Positions 36,688 to 44,995 of a DNA stretch of 64,000 nucleotides are shown here, one piece after another (the stretch's first letter is position 1; each line of letters starts with the position of its first letter). The notes beneath the pieces were generated by a model that was not told where the DNA came from, searched no databases, and saw nothing but the letters and a program-made list of their open reading frames with translations. This stretch comes from JAHJQZ01 sp963676075 (GTDB lineage Bacteria > Pseudomonadota > Alphaproteobacteria > Rhizobiales > Devosiaceae). The position numbers and the translations under genes were made by a program. Location: positions 4,904 through 68,903 of the forward strand of contig CAXXNZ010000005.1 of the NCBI GenBank assembly GCA_963676075.2, read 5' to 3'.

Positions 36688-37140
36688 ATGCAGCGTGACG
36701 TGCACGATCTGTGGTGGGGCGGGTTTCTCGCGCTGTTCGGCCTTGCCGTGGCGATCTACGCCGCGCTCAGCTACGACATCGGCACGCTGCGGCAAATGGG
36801 GCCGGGCTTTTTTCCGCTCGTGCTCGGCGGCGTGCTGGCCGTGCTCGGGGTGCTGATTGTCATCCCGGCGCTGATGCGCGAATCGGAAAAGCGCCCCATC
36901 GCCTGGCGGGAGATGCTGGCGGTCTCCGCCGCGCTTCTGGTGTTCGGACTGCTGCTCGATCGCGTCGGTATTGCCATCACGACGCCACTGACCGTGCTGC
37001 TGGCAACATCGGTCGCGCCACACAAGGGCATTGTCTGGCGGCTGGCGCTGGCGGCGATCATCACGGTGCTCACCTGGGCCGTGTTCGTTTTCGCCCTCAA
37101 GATGCCACTTCCGGTCTGGCCGCGGGGGCTTGTGCCATGA
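36688..37140 (+). CDS. tctB: Tripartite tricarboxylate transporter small membrane protein
   Basis: The product is 150 aa with four predicted membrane segments. DLWWGGFLALFGLAVAIYAALSYDIGTLRQMGPGFFPLVLGGVLAVLGVLIVIPAL contains the family mark MGPGFFP, and the second half has LLVFGLLLDRVGIAITTPLTVLLATSVA. It forms the membrane unit with TctA. It follows tctC by 116 bases, and its TGA overlaps the tctA start by 4 bases (ATGA). Confidence 0.9.
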   Translation: MQRDVHDLWWGGFLALFGLAVAIYAALSYDIGTLRQMGPGFFPLVLGGVLAVLGVLIVIPALMRESEKRPIAWREMLAVSAALLVFGLLLDRVGIAITTPLTVLLATSVAPHKGIVWRLALAAIITVLTWAVFVFALKMPLPVWPRGLVP

Positions 37141-38642
37141 GCCCGCTCGACGGATTGATGCATGGGCTGAGCGTTGCGCTGCAGCCCTCGATCCTGGTGT
37201 TCTCGCTGCTAGGCGCCATTCTGGGCACGTTCGTCGGCGTGTTGCCGGGCATTGGTGCCATGGCGGCGATCACGCTGTTGCTGCCGATCAGCTACTACAT
37301 CTCGCCGGAAGCGGCGATCGTCATGCTGGCCGGGGTCTATTACGGCGCCCAGTACGGCGGGGCGGTGGCCTCGATCCTTTTGTGCCTGCCGGGCACGCCG
37401 CAATCGGTCGTCACCACGCTCGACGGTTATCCCCTGGCGCGCAACGGCCGGGCGGGGCTGGCGCTGTTCACCTCGATGATCTCGTCGTTTTCCGGCTCGA
37501 TCTTCGGCATCATCGTGCTGGTGCTGCTGGCCGGCTGGCTGTCGCAGATGGCGACGCAGTTCGGCGCCGCCGACTATGCCGCCATGATGATCATGGGGCT
37601 GATCGCGGCATCGACAATCGGTTCGGCGCGCCCGGCCAAGAGCCTGGCCATGGTGGTCGTCGGACTCATCCTCGGCCTGATCGGCACCGACGTAAATTCG
37701 GGCGTGCAGCGCTTCACCTTCGGCCAGACCGAACTGATGGACGGGCTCAATCTGGTGGCGCTGGCCATGGGGCTGTTCGGCGCTGCCGAGGTCATCAACA
37801 ACATCCGCAAGACCGAACGCCACACGCCGCCGGACAGGGTGAGGCTCAGCTCGCTGGTGCCGAGCTGGTCGGAACTCAAGCGCCTGCCGCTGCCGATCCT
37901 GCGTGGGGCCTCGCTCGGCAGCTTCTTTGGTGCGCTGCCGGGCACCGGCTCGACGATCTCGTCCTTTCTTGCCTATGCGCTGGAGCGCAAGGTTTCCAAA
38001 ACGCCCGAGAAGTTCGGCACTGGCGAGGTCGAGGGCATATCCGGCCCAGAAGCGGCCAACAATTCCGCCTCGATCACTGCCTTTGTGCCGACACTGACGC
38101 TCGGCATCCCCGGCGATCCGATCATGGCGCTGATGCTCGGAGCGCTGGTTCTGCACGGGGTCCAGCCGGGGCCGCAGATGCTTGAGGCGCGGCCGGACAT
38201 GTTCTGGGGGCTGGTTGTCAGTTTCGGCATTGGCAACCTGTTCCTGTTGCTGGTCAACCTGCCGTTGATCGGCATCTGGGTGTCGATGCTGCGCATCCCG
38301 TTCCGCTGGTTGTACCCGGCGATCATCGTCTTCATCAGCCTCGGGGTCTACTCGGTGCGCGGGTCGAGCCTCGACATCGCCATGGTCGCCGGAATTGGCA
38401 TCGTCGGGCACGCGCTGGCACAGGCAAAATTCAACCCGGCGCTGTTGCTGCTCGGTTTCGTGCTGGGGCCGCTGATTGAAACCAATCTGAGGCGCGCCAT
38501 GCTGATTTCCCGTGGCGACCCGATGGTTTTTATCGAAAGACCGATTTCCTGCTTCTTTGTCATTGCGACGGTGGCACTTGTTATCTGGCCGCTCGTCAAA
38601 GTGTTGCGGGACAAGGTCTCGGTCAGGCAAGAATCACTGTAA
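37137..38642 (+). CDS. tctA: Tripartite tricarboxylate transporter large permease
   Basis: The product is 501 aa with about 11-12 membrane segments. Typical TctA sequences are present: LLGAILGTFVGVLPGIGAMAAITLLLPISYYISPEAAIVMLAGVYYGAQYGGAVASILLCLPGTPQSVVTTLDGYPLARNGRAGLAL, and LPGTGSTISSFLAYALERKVSK. It moves the solute using the cation gradient. The ATG at 37137 overlaps the end of tctB. A longer upstream frame (from 36711) would run over tctB and is not real. Confidence 0.93.
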   Translation: MSPLDGLMHGLSVALQPSILVFSLLGAILGTFVGVLPGIGAMAAITLLLPISYYISPEAAIVMLAGVYYGAQYGGAVASILLCLPGTPQSVVTTLDGYPLARNGRAGLALFTSMISSFSGSIFGIIVLVLLAGWLSQMATQFGAADYAAMMIMGLIAASTIGSARPAKSLAMVVVGLILGLIGTDVNSGVQRFTFGQTELMDGLNLVALAMGLFGAAEVINNIRKTERHTPPDRVRLSSLVPSWSELKRLPLPILRGASLGSFFGALPGTGSTISSFLAYALERKVSKTPEKFGTGEVEGISGPEAANNSASITAFVPTLTLGIPGDPIMALMLGALVLHGVQPGPQMLEARPDMFWGLVVSFGIGNLFLLLVNLPLIGIWVSMLRIPFRWLYPAIIVFISLGVYSVRGSSLDIAMVAGIGIVGHALAQAKFNPALLLLGFVLGPLIETNLRRAMLISRGDPMVFIERPISCFFVIATVALVIWPLVKVLRDKVSVRQESL

Positions 38643-38784
38643 TCTGCTCTCACGACACAGTCGTACCGCTAGCCAATTTCTCTCCGATTGGCTGGCTCTG
38701 CTCGCGAATAGTGTGCCTTGTGGCATCAATTGCGCCGGCATCGCGCGCGGATGGCTTGTTACGCCAAGTCATTGGCGCGACTAT

Positions 38785-38798
38785 AGGATCTAGGTCCT
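38785..38798. promoter_or_regulatory. Imperfect palindrome before the FadR-type gene, candidate operator
   Basis: AGGATCTAGGTCCT is an inverted repeat with AGGA...TCCT ends and a CTAG centre. It lies between tctA and the regulator gene, 22 bases before the regulator's start codon. Confidence 0.45.
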
Positions 38799-38819
38799 GA
38801 ACAGGGGAGGTATCGCATC

Positions 38820-39623
38820 GTGAACACCGGGCTGGTTCAACTCAGGAAAGAGGCGCTGCGCGGCGTCATCGAAATTCGCGGCATTCTCGGCGAGGCGGTG
38901 TCCGAACTTGGCGCGCGTATCGTTGGTGGCCAGTGGGCGCCCGGTGAGTCGATCCCGACCGAGGCCGAACTGTGCGAGATGCTCGGCGTGTCCCGTTCGG
39001 TTGTGCGCGAAGCGTTCCGCATCCTCGGCGCCAAGGGATTGATCCGCAGCCGGACCTCGGATGGCACGCGCGTCCTGCCGCGCGCCGAGTGGCGCCTGCT
39101 CGACCCAGATGTCATGCAATGGCGTATCGCCGCCGGTGACACCAACACGCTATTGCGCGACCTGCAGAAGGTGCGCGATGTCATCGAGCCGGGCGCGGTC
39201 TTTGTCGCGACCAGGAACGCAGATGACGATGACCGTGCACGGGTCAGGCAGGCTTGGGAAACCAAGGATGCCTTGCTCCGGGAGCGCGACCCCGATCCGA
39301 CTGATCAGCGCGAGCGTTTCATCGAGACCGATCTTGGTTTCCATCGTGCCCTTTGGCTGGCCGTCGATTCCGATCTGCTGTTTCAGCTCTACACCGTGAT
39401 CGAATCTGTGCTGCGCCTGTCATTCGACGTGCAGATGCGGGCCCGCGGCTACGAAACCGAGCTGACAGGCATGGACGAGAGTCACGAAATGCATCGGGTC
39501 GTCTATGACAGGTTCATGGACGGCGACGCTGAAGGCGCCGAAGCGGCGATGCGTGAACTCATTTCGCGTGCCAAGAACGATGCTGGCAAGGGCATGGCAA
39601 TGATCGAACAGCATAACGGCTAG
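38820..39623 (+). CDS. FadR-subfamily GntR transcriptional regulator
   Basis: The product is 267 aa. The GntR winged HTH spans about residues 22-90 (ELGARIVGGQWAPGESIPTEAELCEMLGVSRSVVREAFRILGAKGLIRSRTSDGTRVLP). The FCD domain has the metal/ligand-binding His and Asp residues in DLGFHRALW and HEMHRVVYDRFMDGDAEGAEAAM. FCD regulators typically sense organic acids, which fits the tct transporter just upstream. GTG 38820 follows GGGGAGG. The likely target is tctCBA, not proven. Confidence 0.88.
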   Translation: MNTGLVQLRKEALRGVIEIRGILGEAVSELGARIVGGQWAPGESIPTEAELCEMLGVSRSVVREAFRILGAKGLIRSRTSDGTRVLPRAEWRLLDPDVMQWRIAAGDTNTLLRDLQKVRDVIEPGAVFVATRNADDDDRARVRQAWETKDALLRERDPDPTDQRERFIETDLGFHRALWLAVDSDLLFQLYTVIESVLRLSFDVQMRARGYETELTGMDESHEMHRVVYDRFMDGDAEGAEAAMRELISRAKNDAGKGMAMIEQHNG

Positions 39624-39695
39624 CTGCGAACGACAAGCTCTGCTGGCATACGGCACGCAGTCGATCGCGATCGCATCCATTGATGCAGCCGAGGT

Positions 39696-40585
39696 TCAGG
39701 CCGGACCCGGCACCGCCGGCTTTGCAGCGGGCGGTGGGTGCCTGTTGGCGGCCTGTCCGATGGTCACCGAAGCAAGGACGATCAGCCCGCCGAACATCTG
39801 CAGCGGTGTCAGGGCCTGTCCGAGCCAGATCCAGCCAAGCACAACGGCGGTCAGCGGGCTCATCATGCCGAGCATCGACACTGACGCCGGATCGAGCCGG
39901 GCGAGCCCGCGAAACCACAGCCAGTAGGTAAAGCCGGCGCCGATCAATCCGAGCCAGGCGAATCCGGCGAGATTGAGCGGGGTCAGCGCCGGCAGTGCCG
40001 GTTCGAACATCAGACCGAACGGCAACAGCAATACGCCGCCAGCCGTCAACTGCCAGGCGGTGAAGGTGAGGGGCGGCACCGGCGGTTGCCATTTGCGCGA
40101 TAGCACCGTGCCCGCTGCCATCGACAGAGCCCCCGCCAAGCCCGGCGGCAACGCCGAGTGGATCGAGGCGTGCATCCGGCCCGAGAATGAGCAGGCCAAC
40201 GCCAACAATGCCGGCAAGAGCCGCACCGACGGCCAAGGGCGAGATTTTCGTGCCGAGCGCGGCGCGGGCCAGCGCCAATACCATCAGCGGTTGTACGGCG
40301 CCGAGAACAGCCGCGACCCCCGCCGGGCAGGCGGTAGGCGGCAACAAAGAGCAGGGACCAGAAAACCGCGAAGTTGAGCGCGCCGAGAACGAGGCTTCGC
40401 AGCACCCAGTCCCGCGACGGCAAGGTGTGGGTCAGGGCCAGCAGGATCACTCCCGCCGGCAGAGCCCTGAGCGCTGCCAGCATGATCGGATGGCCCGTCG
40501 GCAGAGCCTCGGTGGTGACGAGATAGGTGCTGCCCCAGATGGCGGGCGCCAGGGCGGTGACCACCAGATCCTTTGTGCGTGACAT
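39696..40585 (-). pseudogene. EamA/DMT-family exporter gene broken by two frameshifts
   Basis: Read continuously, the gene would encode a 295-aa EamA transporter: TKDLVVTALAPAIWGSTYLVTTEALPTGHP at the start, ILGPDARLDPLGVAAGL in the middle, and WLWFRGLARLDPASVSMLGMMSPLTAVVLGWIWLGQAL at the end, with ten membrane segments. The frame changes at about 40317-40321 and 40130-40134. Both sites read GGCGGGGG on the coding strand, and one surplus G at each would restore the frame (888 coding bases). Start ATG 40585 follows GAGGAA. It may be a decayed gene or two homopolymer errors. Confidence 0.8.
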
Positions 40586-40599
40586 GGTCATTCCTCGGT

Positions 40600-40758
40600 T
40601 CAGCGTGGCGGCAGGGCATGGAAGAAAGCGATGCGCGGCGTGTCGTAAGGCGCGCAGCCAATGTCGCGCATCAGATGGGCATTGCCGGCAAACGGGATGG
40701 CCGTGAACCGATGCCCGACGACGTGGTGGCACGCAAGACTGAAAAGCGACTTGGTCAT
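40600..40758 (-). CDS. Short ORF (52 codons) coupled to wrbA
   Basis: The reading frame MTKSLFSLACHHVVGHR... ends ...RIAFFHALPPR. The ATG (40758-40756) overlaps the wrbA TGA by one base (TGATG), and the stop is 15 bases before the EamA start codon. This is a compact arrangement typical of translational coupling. The product is 52 aa with no signal peptide, membrane helix or recognised family. It may be a genuine small protein or a chance frame. Confidence 0.4.
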   Translation of the reverse strand: MTKSLFSLACHHVVGHRFTAIPFAGNAHLMRDIGCAPYDTPRIAFFHALPPR

Positions 40759-41381
40759 CACGCGGCGGCCTCCACCGGTTCAAAAACTGCAAGCGCTGCG
40801 GCAAGGCGGGCGACATAGGCGCCCTGGAAGCGTGCGCCGCTCAGGTCGATATCGGTCGGACTGAGCGTGCCGTCGGCGCCGGCGATGGTGCCTGCGCCAT
40901 AAGGTGCACCGCCGATGACAGTGTGCTTTTCGGTCTGGCCGGCAAAAGTGTAGGGCATGCCGGCGACGACCATGCCGAAATGGAAAAGTGGCACCTGCGA
41001 GGTCAGAAGCGTCGCCTCGTGACCGCCGTGCTGCGATCCAGTCGAAGCGAAGATGGCGCCGACCTTGCCGACAAGCGCGTTCTCGGCCCAAAGCGCGCCG
41101 GCCTGGTCGAGGAATTGCTTCATCTGCCCGGACATCATGCCGAATCGGGTCGGCGTGCCGAACAGGATGCCGTCGTAGGCGGCGAGATCGGCTGGCGACG
41201 CGATGCGGGCACTGTCCTCGACATAGCCGGCGCCTTGCCGCACGGCCTCGGGCACGGTTTCAGGCACGCGGGCGATATCGACGCTGGTGCCGGGAACGGA
41301 GCGTGCGCCTTCGGCGACGGCATGGGCGAGCGAGCGGACGTGGCCGTAGCTGGAGTAATAGAGAACGAGAATACGTGTCAT
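40758..41381 (-). CDS. wrbA: NAD(P)H:quinone oxidoreductase, WrbA family
   Basis: The product is 207 aa, with a flavodoxin-like fold: TRILVLYYSSYGHVRSLAHAVAEGARSV (FMN phosphate loop), DGILFGTPTRFGMMSGQMKQFLDQAG, FASTGSQHGGHEATLLT and VIGGAPYGAGTI. WrbA reduces quinones by two electrons and protects against redox cycling. ATG 41381 follows GAGG, so the track of four extra residues is unlikely. It is downstream of a LysR gene on the same strand, across 107 bases. Confidence 0.94.
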   Translation of the reverse strand: MTRILVLYYSSYGHVRSLAHAVAEGARSVPGTSVDIARVPETVPEAVRQGAGYVEDSARIASPADLAAYDGILFGTPTRFGMMSGQMKQFLDQAGALWAENALVGKVGAIFASTGSQHGGHEATLLTSQVPLFHFGMVVAGMPYTFAGQTEKHTVIGGAPYGAGTIAGADGTLSPTDIDLSGARFQGAYVARLAAALAVFEPVEAAA

Positions 41382-41488
41382 GTGGAGCCTCACGGGGGCT
41401 TTGTTGCGATGCCCCGGAGGATGCCGTCGACACCGGGGCGGAATAAGCCGCCGGCGCGAAGATGATTGTTTACGTCAGTTGAATAATC

Positions 41489-42376
41489 CTAATTGCCCAT
41501 ATGCCTGCGAAGATGATCAAGGAAGGCCGTCACCTTGGCGTCCGTACCGAGCCGCGAGGCGGTAACGGCAAAGACGTGTCGGTCGGGCAGGGTATGTTCG
41601 GGAAGGACGCGGACGATGTCGCCACACGCCTCGGTCGAACTGGCGACGAAATCGGGCAGGGTGCCGATGCCCAGTCCGGCGGCGATGAGATCGCGCAGGA
41701 CCAGCGAACTGCCGACGCGGATGCGCGGGGAAATGTCGATCTCGGTGCTGCCGTCCGGGCCGGTGAGCGACCAGTGGCTGACGTGATCCGCGAGCTGGAA
41801 GCCTAGCGTGTCGTGGCCATTGAGCTCGTCCGGACGCTGCGGCGTGCCGGCGCATTCGAGATAGGTCGGCGCGGCGTAAAGACATTGCCTGATGGTGCCG
41901 ATGCGCCGGGCGACCAGGGCGGAATCGGGTAGGGAGGCGCGGACGCGGATCGACAGGTCGAACCCGCCCTCGACCATGTCGATGACATGATCGTCGAACG
42001 ACAGGGTGATGGCCAGATCCGGATAGGCCGAGGCGAAACCCGGCAGCATGGGCGCGATCACCATCTGGCCGAAGGAATTGGGCGCGTTGACCCGCAGATG
42101 GCCGCGTACGGTTCCGGCGTGTTCACGGATGCGGTTTTCGATACCCGAAACCGAGGCGAGGATGGTTTGTGCCTCGTCATAGAACAGGCGTCCGTGGTCG
42201 GTCAGGGCCATCGAGCGTGTGGTGCGGGTGATCAGGCTCGACCCGAGGCTTTGTTCCAGCAGCTTGATCTCGCGGCTCAGCAGGGCCGGCGACACGCCGA
42301 GGTCCTCGGCGGCGCGAACAAAGCTCTCGCGCTCGACGATACGGCAAAAGGCGTTCATCACCGACAACTTGTCCAT
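41489..42376 (-). CDS. LysR-family transcriptional regulator
   Basis: The product is 295 aa. The N-terminal wHTH is DKLSVMNAFCRIVERESFVRAAEDLGVSPALLSREIKLLEQSLGSSLITRTTRSMALTDHGRLFYDEAQ. The C-terminal ligand-binding domain begins LRVNAPNSFGQMVIAPMLPGFASAYPDLAITLSFDDHVIDMVEGGFDLSIRV, typical of the CrgA/DhcR-like group. ATG 42376 is preceded by GGGAGGGGC; a longer frame upstream lacks features. It probably controls the wrbA/EamA genes downstream, though LysR genes usually face their targets. The effector is unknown. Confidence 0.9.
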   Translation of the reverse strand: MDKLSVMNAFCRIVERESFVRAAEDLGVSPALLSREIKLLEQSLGSSLITRTTRSMALTDHGRLFYDEAQTILASVSGIENRIREHAGTVRGHLRVNAPNSFGQMVIAPMLPGFASAYPDLAITLSFDDHVIDMVEGGFDLSIRVRASLPDSALVARRIGTIRQCLYAAPTYLECAGTPQRPDELNGHDTLGFQLADHVSHWSLTGPDGSTEIDISPRIRVGSSLVLRDLIAAGLGIGTLPDFVASSTEACGDIVRVLPEHTLPDRHVFAVTASRLGTDAKVTAFLDHLRRHMGN

Positions 42377-42721
42377 TGCCCCTCCCGGATGTCCTGGCCG
42401 CGCGCCCCTCGTACCGGAAAATGGGTGCCAGAATGCTGCTGGTTCTACAACCCCATGCGGTTGCAAGCTCGTCTCTCGAAATGACCAGTCGCGGGGCGTT
42501 TGTTCCACCCCAAAAGAAAACCCCGCGGACGTGCCGCGGGGGAGTTTGGGGGACATTGTCCGGTTGTGTCCGGCTTTCGGGCAAAGCTCCATCTTGAGAG
42601 TTCTGACCGGATATCGCCCCGAGGATGTGAACGTGGGCAGCACGCGCCCCGGCGAACCGGGGCGCAGGTTATTCTTGGAGGAAGGGGGCCGCCGGAGCGG
42701 CCCCCTGATACTCCGGGAGGA
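42377..42721. other. Intergenic stretch with three strong hairpins below the sugar ABC operon
   Basis: About 345 bases between the LysR start and the binding-protein gene. Reading from the operon end it holds GGGGGCC/GGCCCCC (42684-42705), GCGCCCCGG/CCGGGGCGC (42644-42665, loop CGAA) and the terminator at 42512-42541. No gene is supported. Confidence 0.6.
42512..42541 (-). terminator. Rho-independent terminator of the sugar ABC operon
   Basis: On the minus strand an 8-bp stem CCCCGCGG/CCGCGGGG is followed by TTTTCTTTT. It lies about 180 bases past the last gene of the operon. Confidence 0.85.
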
Positions 42722-43795
42722 TCAGTAGTCCGGGTTTTCGCGGAACGACGGATCGTTGATGTCGTAGATGAAGGCTCCGGCGTCGCGCTTGGCCATGTAG
42801 TCGTCATGGAAGAACGGCACCAGCTTGTCGCGGTCCATGTTCTCCTGGTTGAAGGGGATCACGGAGACGAAGATCGCCTTCTTGTAGGGTTCGCCGGCGA
42901 AATAGGCCTTGATCTGCTGGGAGGCGATGTCGGCTTCCAGCGTCGCGGTCTCGTTGACGTCCATGGTGATGAGGCCGTCTTCAACCCAGTCCCAGGACTT
43001 TTCCTTGCCGTTCGATGCACCCAGCCAGTAATCGGACGGATCAAGACCGGCTTCCTCGAAGGCCTGCAGCACGCCGGCCATCATTTCATCGTTGTGGACA
43101 TAGACACCGTCAAACCCGTCCGGGCCGAGGCTGGTGATCGCATCCTGCATCACCTTCTTGGCCGGATCGGCGAACCAGCCGCCCGAACCCCAGAACACGA
43201 CCTGCAGGTCCTTGCCACCGGCGCCCTTGACGCCAACGTTTTCGGCGAGATTGCCGATGTCCTTGCCGGCATCGACATAGGATTGTAGGAAGCCTTCGGT
43301 CTGGCCCGAAGCGGTGCCCTGACCGAGCTTGCCTTCGATCATGACGAGCTTCTTGACGTCGCGCTTGAGGGCGGATTCACCGGCATAAACGCCGATGGTG
43401 ACCCAGTCGTAGCCGGCGAAGCCGGCAAGGCCGGGCTCGTTCGGCGGATTGTGGGTCAGGTGGAACTCTGGAATGCCGGCGTCATTGGCCAGCCGGAGCG
43501 TCCGCGAGGTGGTTTCCTGCGAATTCTGCACAACCAGGAGAGCGTCAACGCCCTGGGTGATGAAGTTTTCGACCGCGGAGATCTGCTCGGGGGCGGTGCC
43601 CTGACCGACGACGTCGAGAACGGTCCAGCCTTCGCGCTCGGCAAGGGTCTTGAAAACCTCGTAGCCAGCTTTATAGAAGTCGTCGGAGGCGTCCATGTAG
43701 TAGCCGATGACCTTGTCGGCTGCGATGGAACCGGTCGCGAAGGCCATCGTGCCGAGAGCGATCGCTGTCATGAGCGAGACTCTGAGTTTCTTCAT
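42722..43795 (-). CDS. Ribose-type (CUT2) sugar ABC transporter substrate-binding protein
   Basis: The product is 357 aa. The signal peptide KKLRVSLMTAIALGTMAFATGSIAA ends near residue 26, then the periplasmic binding fold starts VIGYYMDASDDFYKAGYEVFKTLAEREGW, and AVENFITQGVDALLVVQNS is the usual first-lobe hinge region. It delivers a sugar or polyol to the permease encoded just upstream. SD AGGGAGTTG lies before ATG 43795. Placing it last in the operon is unusual. The substrate is not determined. Confidence 0.9.
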   Translation of the reverse strand: MKKLRVSLMTAIALGTMAFATGSIAADKVIGYYMDASDDFYKAGYEVFKTLAEREGWTVLDVVGQGTAPEQISAVENFITQGVDALLVVQNSQETTSRTLRLANDAGIPEFHLTHNPPNEPGLAGFAGYDWVTIGVYAGESALKRDVKKLVMIEGKLGQGTASGQTEGFLQSYVDAGKDIGNLAENVGVKGAGGKDLQVVFWGSGGWFADPAKKVMQDAITSLGPDGFDGVYVHNDEMMAGVLQAFEEAGLDPSDYWLGASNGKEKSWDWVEDGLITMDVNETATLEADIASQQIKAYFAGEPYKKAIFVSVIPFNQENMDRDKLVPFFHDDYMAKRDAGAFIYDINDPSFRENPDY

Positions 43796-43858
43796 TATAC
43801 AACTCCCTTTGAGTTTTCTTGTTCTTGTGCGTTCCGTCGGGTGACGTCACACGATTGG

Positions 43859-44995
43859 TTATTGGGCTTTTGCCTGCATGCTTGCCTGTTCCTCGGCTCC
43901 TCCTGTTTTCCCCTCTGCCGCTTCGCGGGCCTTGTCCTTCTCACGCTTCAGCGACCGGAAGTCGGAGATGCGCGAGGAGATGTCGCCAGCCGAGACCGCG
44001 AGAATGACGATCAGTCCCTTGGCGAGAAACTGCACTTCGGACGGCAGCCTCAGCATGTTCATGGCGTTGGCGATCGATCCCAGGAAGAACACGCCGATCA
44101 GCGTCCCGACGATATTGCCCCTGCCGCCGGCCAGCGCCGTGCCGCCGATGACGACCATGGCGATGGTGTCGATTTCGAGCCCTTCGCCCAAGGTGATGAT
44201 CCCGGTATTGATGCGGGCAAGCAGCATGGTCGCGCCGATGCCGACGAGCAGACCCTGGATGCCGTAAACGGCCAACTTCATGTTCTTGACGTCGATGCCG
44301 GCGAGAAAGGCTGCACGCGGATTGGTGCCAACCGCATAGATGCGCCGTCCGAACTTGGTGTAAGTCAGCGTCAGCCCGCCGATCAGCGCGATCAGGAAGA
44401 AGACCAGCACATAGGGCGGCACTCTGAGCACCAGGCCGGTGATCGGATCGCGTGCGCCGTCGATCAGGTTCATGGTGAGGAAATCCAGCTCGCCCTTCAT
44501 CACGACCTCGCGTGAGTTGGACAAAAGCAGGGCGATCCCCTGGAACGAGATCATGCCGCCGAGCGTGATGATGAAAGGCTCGATGCGGGTGCGCGAGATG
44601 ATGAAGCCCATGGCGCCTTCAAGCGCGATTGCCGAAGCAACACCCAGGGCGATGGAGGGCACCACACCCAGTCCCCAGCGGGAAATCCCCATCGACACGA
44701 CAATCGAGACCAGCGACGCCAGCATGCCGACCGACAGGTCGATACCGCCGGAAATCATTACCATCGTCATCGACACGGCGATGATGCCTGGCACGGCAAC
44801 CTGCTGCAGGATGTTGAGGATGTTCACCGGAGAGATGAAGGTCGGGTACTTGGAAAAGCCCGTTGAGATGAGCTGAAGAGCGACGATGATCACCACGAAG
44901 GCGATGAAGATCGAAAGAACGGTGAGGTTCTCGTGACGCTTGAACAGCGATTCCTTGACCTGAGCCGTTGCGGTTGTGTTTTCCGTATTGCTCAC
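43859..44995 (-). CDS. Ribose-type ABC transporter permease (RbsC-like)
   Basis: The product is 378 aa, with about ten membrane segments. FIAFVVIIVALQLIST, ILNILQQVAVPGIIAVSMTMVMISGGIDLSVGML and GFIISRTRIEPFIITLGGMISFQGIALLL match the BPD_transp_2 family; GRRIYAVGTNPRAAFLAGIDVKNMKLAVYGIQGL contains the EAA-like ATPase contact. A charged tail of about 40 residues follows. Its ATG overlaps the ATPase stop by 4 bases (ATGA), so the genes are coupled. Confidence 0.92.
   Translation of the reverse strand: MSNTENTTATAQVKESLFKRHENLTVLSIFIAFVVIIVALQLISTGFSKYPTFISPVNILNILQQVAVPGIIAVSMTMVMISGGIDLSVGMLASLVSIVVSMGISRWGLGVVPSIALGVASAIALEGAMGFIISRTRIEPFIITLGGMISFQGIALLLSNSREVVMKGELDFLTMNLIDGARDPITGLVLRVPPYVLVFFLIALIGGLTLTYTKFGRRIYAVGTNPRAAFLAGIDVKNMKLAVYGIQGLLVGIGATMLLARINTGIITLGEGLEIDTIAMVVIGGTALAGGRGNIVGTLIGVFFLGSIANAMNMLRLPSEVQFLAKGLIVILAVSAGDISSRISDFRSLKREKDKAREAAEGKTGGAEEQASMQAKAQ

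Noticed and set aside
36711..38642. A 643-codon extended tctA
   Set aside because: The upstream 142 codons run over tctB in another frame; the ATG at 37137 overlapping the tctB stop is the normal start.
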